Below are positions 55,097 to 62,993 of a stretch of 64,000 bases of DNA, piece by piece (the first letter of the stretch is position 1; the number at the start of each line of letters is the position of its first letter). The position numbers and the translations under genes are program-made. Source of the stretch: Acetivibrio cellulolyticus CD2. Its GTDB lineage: Bacteria > Bacillota > Clostridia > Acetivibrionales > Acetivibrionaceae. The notes under the pieces are model-generated. The model saw nothing but the letters and a program-made list of their open reading frames with translations, did no database searches and was not told the origin of the DNA. The stretch covers positions 657,867 through 721,866 of the forward strand of contig NZ_JH556659.1 of assembly GCF_000179595.2 (NCBI RefSeq), in the 5' to 3' direction.

Positions 55097-55545
55097 CAAC
55101 TCTTTCGAACAAAATGAAATATGAAAAACGTAGGGGCTAGACGGTCTGGAATTTATATTACATCTCTTTTGGATACGAGTACAGTAGGATTTACCAACTA
55201 TAAAAAACATATAATTGAGGAGAGATTGGGGGTAAAATAAATAAAAGAGTACCTATTCAGGGTACGGGCATCCTTGTTGCTGATGACTATGGATTATTTA
55301 TATATCTGTATCTCAATGTTGCTTTTAGCCTCTACTGAGAGATTAATTTAATAAAGCTTGAAATTGTTAATTATTCATTTAAGCAGATAATGTTTTTTAA
55401 GGATAATTCAAATATCTAAATCATATGTTTAACGTTAATAACTAGCGAAATCCTACTGGTAATAGAAAGCCTATCAAGGCTTTTTTGTTTGTTAAGGAGT
55501 TATGTTACAGTTTGTAAGATTAAGAAATCATTTAGTATATGTTGG
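55097..55545. other. Intergenic stretch before the dockerin-Rhs gene
   Basis: About 450 bases without a convincing gene. The one clear element is a terminator hairpin at 55466-55487 (AAAGCC/GGCTTT plus T run), which implies a transcript ending there that I cannot account for. I checked by eye for c-di-GMP and other common riboswitch blocks and found none. Confidence 0.4.
55466..55487 (+). terminator. Orphan intrinsic terminator
   Basis: AAAGCC pairs with GGCTTT around TATCAA and runs into TTTTTTG. It lies 370 bases after the gpmI terminator and 60 bases before the next promoter, with no gene in between. Confidence 0.6.
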
Positions 55546-55574
55546 TTTACATTAGTGTAAATAATTGTTAGAAT
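55546..55574 (+). promoter_or_regulatory. Sigma-A-type promoter of the dockerin-Rhs gene
   Basis: TTTACA at 55546-55551 and TAGAAT at 55569-55574 with a 17-base spacer. The start codon is 46 bases after the -10 box. Confidence 0.65.
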
Positions 55575-55620
55575 AAATAATGGTATAGAGAATTTATAAT
55601 TATTTATGGGGGGTAACAAA

Positions 55621-58600
55621 ATGACAAAGAGAAAACGACTGATTTCTATGATTGTCTCAAGTGTATTATTAATTCATGTAATGATATCATCTATGCTTAC
55701 TTCTTTTGGATTCAATCAGGCTGAAGCTGCGACTGAAATTCCAAGTAAGTTAATTGTAGGTGATGTGGATGGGAATGGGACTATAAACAGCATAGACTTT
55801 GCTCTTATGAGAATGGTGCTGTTAGGGTTAAAAAGTGATTTTCCAGCAGAAGATGATCTTTGGGTCTCAGACGTCACAGGCGACGGTAATTTCAATAGTA
55901 TTGATTTTGCCTATATGAGAATGTATTTGTTAGGGATGTTAAAGGAGTTTCCGAAGAAGGATGCTGTAGTTACGCCAACGTTCACGCCAACAGTTACGCC
56001 AACAAAGTCGCCAACACCAACAGTGACACCAACAAAGGTACCAACACCAACAGTGACGCCAACAAAGTCACCAACCCCGACTGTGACACCAACAGTACCG
56101 TTGCAAACGTTAACACCAATACCAAACGATGTTGCAAGAAATAAGATAGCAGCATGCTCATCTTATACAGGTAATGGGTTCGAAGCTGACAAAGCACTTG
56201 ATGGAATCTTGAATACCATGTGGTCCGCAAAGGGTTTGGGACAGTGGATTAGAATTGATTTAGGAAATGAATTTACCATAAATAAAACAGAATTTGTGGC
56301 AGGCGAAAATAAAGCTTATAAGTACAAAATTGAAGCTTCAATGGATGATGAGAACTATGCAGTGATAGTTGATAAAACGTCTAATACTATGGCTTCAGAT
56401 ACATATACCGACAGTTTGAAGGAGACAAAAGCAAGATTTATAAAACTGACTTTGACCGGAAGTGCTGATGGAACAGTTTCTGTAAAGGAGCTTAGGGTAT
56501 TTAGAACCACACAAACTCCATTTCCTTCAATACTGCCATTACCATCACCAATAATTGTTACAGATTATATAAGGCCATATGTGACCTTAAACCTACAAAC
56601 TGAGAAGGTTTCTGTAAATGGAAGCGTTCAAATTACTGCTGCTGCATCGGATGATGTGGGGGTCGTATCAAAGACTCTAAAAGTCAATGGAACAGTTATT
56701 GCTTTGAATGAACAAGGTATAGCAACATATACGCCCAAAACAGCAGGGGTATATAAGGTGGAATTTCTTGCAGATGACAAGGCAGGCAATCAGGGATACA
56801 CTTCAAAAGAACTCAGATGTGTGACCACTTCAGATGGTGCTGCACCCCAGGCTTCAATAGCCTCTCCTGAATTTGGAGGTTTTGCAGGTATGCCTATAGA
56901 AATAAAGGGTACAGCAAAGGATGCAAATATTTGCAATTATGTTCTAGAATACAGTGAAAAAGGTAAAAACAATTACATACGCTTTGCAGAGGGCACAACA
57001 AATGTGGAAGCCGGTGTGTTGGGCAAATTTGATCCTAATGTTGTGAAGAAAGGGTTATATGATTTAAGACTAACTGTATATGATAATGGAGGACTTTCGA
57101 GTCAGGCAGCTACAACAGTTCTTGCTGAGGGAAAAATGTCCTTAAGGAAATTTAGTGTAGCATATACTGATATTTCAATACCTGTAGTAAACGGAATGCC
57201 ACTTGAAATGAAAAGATATTATGACAGCACATGTAAGACAAAGGGCGATTTCGGCTACGGATGGACCTCTGAAATAGAGGGTATAAGGTTAACTGAAATC
57301 TCTCAGTTGACGGAAGGCTGGTCAAAAAATTCGGCTCTAGGAGTTTACTTTGTAAAGGAGGATAAGCCCCATTACATAGTAGTAACATATCCTGACGGAA
57401 AAACAGATAAATTCTTAGTAAAGTTGAAGAATATTGAAGCAACCGATCCTATGGGCTATTATAGTTTGGGTACAGAAGGCATTGGAAGTTTTGAAGTGAT
57501 TTTCGAACCTATATCGGGAACCTATTCAAAATTGACAGCTGAAAATACAGAAGTGCATATTTATGACAATCTATCGAGCAATGTATTTGGACTTTGGCAA
57601 TATCCCATATATGATTTTTCGGAAGAAGTGTATAAACAGGGTAAGTATACACTTACAACTCAGGACGGCACAGTAATCAAGTTTGATGCATCCGGAAAGG
57701 TTGAGAGCCTTAACGATTCTTATGGTGCGAAAATAGTACCGCAAACTGACGGATTACAGTACACAAGAGGTACAGTTACCAAAAAGCTAACCTATTCAAA
57801 GCCTGATGGAGTAATAAACAGTGCATCAGATTTAAAACAAAATGGTGTTGTTTATGAATACGACCAATATGGCGACCTTGTATCCTTTACAGATTTGGAA
57901 AAACATAAGACAAAATTCATTTATGACAGCCAGCACAGAATGACGAAGGTTATAAACGCTGATAATGAGCTTATAACCAAAAACGTCTATGACGAGACGG
58001 GCAGACTTGTTTATGTCTATGACGCCGCTAACAGAAAAAGTGAATTTAAGCAGGAGACAGTAGATTCAAAAGAGATAATTACAGTTATAGACAGAAGAGG
58101 TAATCCTACCATTTACACCTTCAAAGCTGACGGCAATCTTGAGAGTGTTGAGGATGCTGAACATAATACAACTAGTTATGCATATAAGGAAAATGGACTG
58201 GTTGATACTGTAAAAGGTCCGAAGGGAAACTTCTCGTACACCTATGAAATGTATGACAACGGGACAATAAAGAAAACCACAATTACAGATGAGAAAGGAA
58301 ATTATGTTGAGAGCTATTATGATGAGAAGGGTAATATAGATACTATATGCGACTTTTCAAATCCCTCGTTGAAATTGGTGGATAATGATTACGACGCAAA
58401 TGGAAGGCTTTCACAGACAAAGGATGGAGAAGGCGGAACTACCATTTTAGGATATGATTCTGGTAACAGAATTGGAACGGTTACAGACCAGATGAATAAA
58501 AAAATCCTTCAATTCCACTACGATTCTGTTACCGGAAACTTAGACACGCAAACGGACGCACTTGGTGTTGTAACCAGTTTTAAGGAATACGATGCAAATG

Positions 58601-61600
58601 GAAGATGGGGCAAAGCAGAGTTTACAAGAACTATAAGTGAAGGAATTACCGAAATTGTATCTACCAGCAACATTTATGACAACATGGGGCGTGTAACTGA
58701 GAATACTGATGGAGTGGGTAGAGTTTCAAAAGCATACTACAATGGGATTGGTAAAATAGGAACATACACAGATAAGTACCAAAATACTTTAAGCTATCAG
58801 TACGATTGTTTGGGTAATTTGACACAAGTAGATTATCCGGACAAATCAAGTGAAAAGTATACTTATGATGAAGAAGGCAATGTGAGTTCCTATACTGACA
58901 GGGACTCAAAAACTGTTTACTATACCTATGATGCTATGAACAGGGTGGAATATGTAATATATCAGGACGGCTCATATGTGAAATATGATTACAATGAAGC
59001 TGGAAAGATAAAAAAGGTAACCGACCAGAGAGGAAATTCTACTGAGAATAAGTATGACAGCCTTGGAAGATTGGAATATGTTTTCAATTCAGCAAAACCA
59101 GAAGATAAAGTGCAGTACATCTACTCAAATAAACCTTATCCTGACGAAATGCTCGATGCAAAGGGTAATAAATTTGTATACAGCTATAATTCAAACGGCA
59201 AATTGGAGACAATCAAATATTTAGATGATACTACATATGAAATTTTGTATGATAATGCCGGAAGGGTGTCAATTGTAACCGATCAGAATAAAAAGGCCAC
59301 AAAATATGACTATAAGGATAACGGACTTCTTGAAAAAGTGACCCTTGCATATGGAATTGAGGGCAAGGAAGAAACTTGGATTTACGATTATGATGAGGCG
59401 GGAAATCTAAAGAGCATAGAAGATCCAAGAGGCAAAGTGACAAAAATGGAGTCTGACGGCGTTGGCAGGCTTAAGAGGCAGACTCTAGCTCTAAAGATGT
59501 ACATGGAAGCTTCCTATGATGATGAAAAGAGGGAAGTTACGGTAACAGATTATAACAAAAAGCCAATCGTGTATAAATACGATGCCAACATGAGGCTTGA
59601 TATTAAAGAAGTAGGCAGCGAAAATACCATTGACTTTGATTACACAAATGAGGGATATATAAAGAAGGTAGAAGATAAAAACGGCACAACAAGTTATGAA
59701 TATGACGATTTGTACAGGCTGACAAAGAAAACAAACCCAGACAACACCACTATAGAGTATTTCTATGATTGGGCTGGAAATTTTACAGGTATAAGGACAA
59801 AAGGCGGGGCAACAAGCTATGTATACGATGCTTACAACCGACTTTCCAAGGTAATTGGAAATGACAATAAAGCTACCAAATACTTATATGATGCAGTTGG
59901 AAATCTTGAATATATATTGCATCAGGATGGCTACAAAACCCAGTATATTTATGATAACCAAAACAGGCTGACGGATATAAATAGATTAAAACCTGATGGT
60001 GTAACGGTGGAATATAACTACCACTATCAATTGGGTTTTGCCGGAGAACGCAAAAAGCTAACAGAAACCAGTGGACGTATTGTGGAATATGATTATGACG
60101 ATTGCTACAGACTTAAAAAAGAAGAGATAACAGACCCTGTACTTGGAAACAGACTAATCACATATCAATACGACAAGGCAGGAAACAGGCTTGAAAAGAA
60201 TGATAACGGAGTTATAACCAAATATGATCCTGATGATAACAACAGGATTAAGAGTGAAGGCAGTATCATTTACGATTATGATGACAACGGCAATTTGAAA
60301 ACCAAAGTTGATGGAACTAAAACGACAACTTATGGTTATGATGGGGAAAACCGACTTATATCAGTGACTGAAACAGACTCAGGCAAAACAAATGTTGAAA
60401 CCTATGAGTACGACTGGGAAGGAAATAGAATCAGCAAGACAAGAAATGGAGTAAAGGTGAAATACCTTGTAGACAGCAATGGCCTTGCACAGGTTATAGA
60501 AGAGCGTGACAGCAAGGGCAATTTACTGGTATACTATACCTATGGAAATGACCTTATAAGCCAAACTAGAGGTAATGTAACAAGCTACTACCATTATGAC
60601 GGAATAGGAAGTACAAGAAGGCTAACAGATAAAGATGGGAATGTAACCGATACATACATTTATGATGCTTTCGGCAATTTGTTGAACAGAACGGGTAACA
60701 CAGAAAACAGCTATATGTTTGCAGGAGAGCAATACGATGCAAACAGTGGATTATACTACCTGAGGGCTAGATACATGAACCCGCAGAATGGTAATTTCAT
60801 AACCATGGATCCATACAGCGGAAGCCTGAATGACCCGACAAGCCTGCACAAATACCTCTATGCAAATGCAAGTCCTGTGAACTTTACAGACCCTACAGGA
60901 TACTTCTCAATACCTGAATTGATGATATCCTTTGATATTAACGGAGTTCTGGATACCCTAAACTGTGTGGCACTTTCAGCATTGAGAAATGCAGCGATAG
61001 GTGCAGTCGCAGGAGCAGTTTTTGGAGGAGTAGAAGCACAAATAAACGGAAGAAATATAATAGAAGGCGTAATAAATGGATCAATAAGCGGTGCTGCGTA
61101 TAGCGAATTAGTGACCTTTGCAGAGTTAAGGCTGTTATTGGGAGTAATAGGGGTAAAGGACGGAGTAGAAGGAGTATTTGCAGCAATAGAAGATGAAGAC
61201 TATAATTTGGCAGCAGCTAGAGCTGGAATGTGCCTACTTGCGGTATTGTCGCTAAAAAGTGAAATGTTTAATAAAACTGCTGGTTTCAATTGCGCGGGAG
61301 TTGGTAACAAGGGACAGAGCAATGTTTCAAAAGTTTTTTGGGCAAGTGGGCAAGAAGCAAAAACTGCAGCAGAACAATTTGCACTTAAAAATGGAGGAAA
61401 GACGCTAGAGATGACGTTTACTGGTAAAATACTTGAAAAAGGAAATAGTATATTTGGATTTAATAACAAAATATTAAACTTCCTTTGGGGGAAGGCTTCA
61501 GTGAATTTTGCAAATAAAGCTTCAGGTTCTATTAATGTAATTATCAAAGATAGCACAGTTAATCCTAAGGGAGTGTTTAACAACACAGAACTCCCAATCC

Positions 61601-61659
61601 TTTGGGAGAAACTAATGGATGGAATTGTTGAATCAATAAAAATTAATCATATTCCGTAG
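55621..61659 (+). CDS. Secreted dockerin-bearing Rhs/YD-repeat polymorphic toxin-like protein
   Basis: A 2,012-residue protein with, in order: signal peptide (about 1-40, ending AEA); type I dockerin (about 46-113) with Ca loops GDVDGNGTINSIDF and SDVTGDGNFNSIDF; Pro/Thr linker (about 119-165); F5/8C or CBM32-like domain (about 169-297); two Ig-like domains (about 319-504); an Rhs shell with many YD repeats (about 514-1710); the Rhs core end YLRARYMNPQNGNFITMDP up to NFTDPTGY (about 1711-1761); and a 251-residue C-terminal region. That region starts with hydrophobic Gly/Ala-rich segments and ends in a domain with GGKTLEMTFTGK. The start is the ATG after GGGGGT. Rhs proteins carry variable C-terminal toxins released from the shell. 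The dockerin implies attachment to a cellulosome scaffoldin. Toxicity is inferred. Confidence 0.88.
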   Translation: MTKRKRLISMIVSSVLLIHVMISSMLTSFGFNQAEAATEIPSKLIVGDVDGNGTINSIDFALMRMVLLGLKSDFPAEDDLWVSDVTGDGNFNSIDFAYMRMYLLGMLKEFPKKDAVVTPTFTPTVTPTKSPTPTVTPTKVPTPTVTPTKSPTPTVTPTVPLQTLTPIPNDVARNKIAACSSYTGNGFEADKALDGILNTMWSAKGLGQWIRIDLGNEFTINKTEFVAGENKAYKYKIEASMDDENYAVIVDKTSNTMASDTYTDSLKETKARFIKLTLTGSADGTVSVKELRVFRTTQTPFPSILPLPSPIIVTDYIRPYVTLNLQTEKVSVNGSVQITAAASDDVGVVSKTLKVNGTVIALNEQGIATYTPKTAGVYKVEFLADDKAGNQGYTSKELRCVTTSDGAAPQASIASPEFGGFAGMPIEIKGTAKDANICNYVLEYSEKGKNNYIRFAEGTTNVEAGVLGKFDPNVVKKGLYDLRLTVYDNGGLSSQAATTVLAEGKMSLRKFSVAYTDISIPVVNGMPLEMKRYYDSTCKTKGDFGYGWTSEIEGIRLTEISQLTEGWSKNSALGVYFVKEDKPHYIVVTYPDGKTDKFLVKLKNIEATDPMGYYSLGTEGIGSFEVIFEPISGTYSKLTAENTEVHIYDNLSSNVFGLWQYPIYDFSEEVYKQGKYTLTTQDGTVIKFDASGKVESLNDSYGAKIVPQTDGLQYTRGTVTKKLTYSKPDGVINSASDLKQNGVVYEYDQYGDLVSFTDLEKHKTKFIYDSQHRMTKVINADNELITKNVYDETGRLVYVYDAANRKSEFKQETVDSKEIITVIDRRGNPTIYTFKADGNLESVEDAEHNTTSYAYKENGLVDTVKGPKGNFSYTYEMYDNGTIKKTTITDEKGNYVESYYDEKGNIDTICDFSNPSLKLVDNDYDANGRLSQTKDGEGGTTILGYDSGNRIGTVTDQMNKKILQFHYDSVTGNLDTQTDALGVVTSFKEYDANGRWGKAEFTRTISEGITEIVSTSNIYDNMGRVTENTDGVGRVSKAYYNGIGKIGTYTDKYQNTLSYQYDCLGNLTQVDYPDKSSEKYTYDEEGNVSSYTDRDSKTVYYTYDAMNRVEYVIYQDGSYVKYDYNEAGKIKKVTDQRGNSTENKYDSLGRLEYVFNSAKPEDKVQYIYSNKPYPDEMLDAKGNKFVYSYNSNGKLETIKYLDDTTYEILYDNAGRVSIVTDQNKKATKYDYKDNGLLEKVTLAYGIEGKEETWIYDYDEAGNLKSIEDPRGKVTKMESDGVGRLKRQTLALKMYMEASYDDEKREVTVTDYNKKPIVYKYDANMRLDIKEVGSENTIDFDYTNEGYIKKVEDKNGTTSYEYDDLYRLTKKTNPDNTTIEYFYDWAGNFTGIRTKGGATSYVYDAYNRLSKVIGNDNKATKYLYDAVGNLEYILHQDGYKTQYIYDNQNRLTDINRLKPDGVTVEYNYHYQLGFAGERKKLTETSGRIVEYDYDDCYRLKKEEITDPVLGNRLITYQYDKAGNRLEKNDNGVITKYDPDDNNRIKSEGSIIYDYDDNGNLKTKVDGTKTTTYGYDGENRLISVTETDSGKTNVETYEYDWEGNRISKTRNGVKVKYLVDSNGLAQVIEERDSKGNLLVYYTYGNDLISQTRGNVTSYYHYDGIGSTRRLTDKDGNVTDTYIYDAFGNLLNRTGNTENSYMFAGEQYDANSGLYYLRARYMNPQNGNFITMDPYSGSLNDPTSLHKYLYANASPVNFTDPTGYFSIPELMISFDINGVLDTLNCVALSALRNAAIGAVAGAVFGGVEAQINGRNIIEGVINGSISGAAYSELVTFAELRLLLGVIGVKDGVEGVFAAIEDEDYNLAAARAGMCLLAVLSLKSEMFNKTAGFNCAGVGNKGQSNVSKVFWASGQEAKTAAEQFALKNGGKTLEMTFTGKILEKGNSIFGFNNKILNFLWGKASVNFANKASGSINVIIKDSTVNPKGVFNNTELPILWEKLMDGIVESIKINHIP
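57828..58834 (+). repeat. YD-repeat segment duplicated downstream (copy A, intact)
   Basis: This part of the Rhs gene reappears at 62994-64000 at a constant offset of 5,166 bases. I read six differences in 1,007 bases, at 57838, 58160, 58345, 58662, 58701 and 58746. Two change an amino acid (Glu/Ala, Ile/Val), three are silent and one makes a stop in copy B. The match continues to the window edge. Confidence 0.97.
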
Positions 61660-61673
61660 GAAGTGCATGTTTT

Positions 61674-62177
61674 ATGAATATAGATATAAACAGAAAATAT
61701 TTTGTAATTATTTGGTTAAGGCAAGACTTAGAAAAGACACTTAAAAAAGAAAAAATAGAATTTATTAATAATGACGCTTTTCAGTGTAAAATAGATGGAT
61801 CAATTTGGATTAAAAGATTTTCTCAATATAATTCAGAATTTGAGTTTTCTGGATTAATGAGACTACCAGAGTTAGACTTTTTAGAACTTTGGAATTTATT
61901 GTTGTTTTCGAAAATTGAGAATAATAGAATTGGTTCAATCCTTATCATTGAAGAGTTGTATGGAGAAGACTTATTAGAAATTCTTTTGGAAATGAGAAAT
62001 AATAATGGGATTTCTAAAAAAGAGAAACAAGCACTAAAACTAATAAAGCAGTATTCTTTACCTTTTGGAGTGTTCCATTGGAAGAGGAATACAGATCTAA
62101 ACCAGGATGAAAAAATAAAAATAATTGATGTTTGGACTAGAATTAATGAAGTAATTACTGAACTAATAAGCCGTTAG
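61674..62177 (+). CDS. Candidate immunity protein for the Rhs C-terminal domain
   Basis: A 167-residue protein, mostly charged and aromatic, without signal peptide or membrane helix, encoded 14 bases after the Rhs stop with AGGAAG upstream. Its small size, cytoplasmic character and place directly after the toxin-like C-terminus are what immunity genes of Rhs and CDI systems show. I do not recognise the family. The sequence has alternating strands and helices (IIWLRQDLEKTLKKE at the start). The next gene begins 11 bases later, so the two form one unit. Confidence 0.6.
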   Translation: MNIDINRKYFVIIWLRQDLEKTLKKEKIEFINNDAFQCKIDGSIWIKRFSQYNSEFEFSGLMRLPELDFLELWNLLLFSKIENNRIGSILIIEELYGEDLLEILLEMRNNNGISKKEKQALKLIKQYSLPFGVFHWKRNTDLNQDEKIKIIDVWTRINEVITELISR

Positions 62178-62188
62178 GAAGGAATTAT

Positions 62189-62800
62189 ATGGATATGATA
62201 TTTTCTTCGTTTTTTAGGAAGGAAAAAAATAAGTGCTTCATGGATAGGGGAATCTTGATATTGGCATTTGGGGATAAGCCTGATGTAATTGATGAAGCAG
62301 AAAATGATGTAAAGATTTTTTCTCAACATACAAATAATGTAAAGTTTGAAAAATGCAATACTATTACTCATGTAATCAATTTAATAAAGCAAAATCAGCC
62401 TGAGATACTCCACTTATTATCTAAATTTGATTCAAATGGTAAAATAAGTGATAATTATGGTAACTCACTGAATCTTGGGGAAATAATGAAGGTTGCGGAG
62501 AATGCTGGAGTAAATATATTCATTTCTGCTAGTGAGAATAATTTTGAATATTTAAAAAACGAAAGCATAAACTCCAAAAGCATGATTTTTTTGACTATTC
62601 TACAAAGAAATAGGTACTATGAATCCTTCCTAAATGGACTTGTAAGTGGAATAACCGCTACTGGCAATTTTGCAGCAACATATGTAAAACTTGCCCCACA
62701 ATATGAAAATGGGCAAAGAGGGTTACCGCTTCCAGGGTCGATAGCTGTATGCCCTGGAAAGAATGGCAAGAATATTGTTCTTTGGTCAAATGCACAATGA
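62189..62800 (+). CDS. Possible degenerate CHAT-like (caspase-fold) protein next to the Rhs gene
   Basis: A 203-residue cytoplasmic protein with AGGAAGGA upstream. The order of elements is reminiscent of CHAT peptidase domains: a start strand (GILILAFGD), then EILHLLSKFDSNGKI where CHAT proteins have a His-Gly, GNSLNLGEIM, IFISASEN where they have Ser-Ala-Cys, and a late FLNGLVSGITATGNFAATYV helix. Neither catalytic His nor Cys is at the expected place, so it would be inactive. This likeness is by eye and uncertain. It could be a second immunity protein or the remains of another cassette. Confidence 0.45.
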   Translation: MDMIFSSFFRKEKNKCFMDRGILILAFGDKPDVIDEAENDVKIFSQHTNNVKFEKCNTITHVINLIKQNQPEILHLLSKFDSNGKISDNYGNSLNLGEIMKVAENAGVNIFISASENNFEYLKNESINSKSMIFLTILQRNRYYESFLNGLVSGITATGNFAATYVKLAPQYENGQRGLPLPGSIAVCPGKNGKNIVLWSNAQ

Positions 62801-62993
62801 GCTAAACAAATAACCATAAGGCATAGGGAGATATATTGAGGGTTCTTCCATCTAAACATTAAAAACCTTACAAAAAAAGGCGTTTTAATAACACCGATTT
62901 ATCAACATGATGCCGGGATTAGTATAATAGCTAGTTCCGGCTTTATAATTTAAAGGCGGGCTTATGTAAGGCCAGTAATTTGTAATTCCATGT

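Noticed and set aside
55097..55480. Search for a c-di-GMP or other riboswitch before the Rhs gene
   Set aside because: None of the conserved blocks could be found; only a terminator is visible.
55975..56115. Tandem repeat of about 30 bases resembling a repeat array
   Set aside because: It is in frame and encodes the Pro/Thr linker of the Rhs protein; there are no unique spacers, so it is not a CRISPR array.
62879..62945. Possible insertion sequence end or attachment site before the second YD copy
   Set aside because: Only a weak GCCGG/CCGGC hairpin is present; no terminal inverted repeat, target duplication or transposase is visible.
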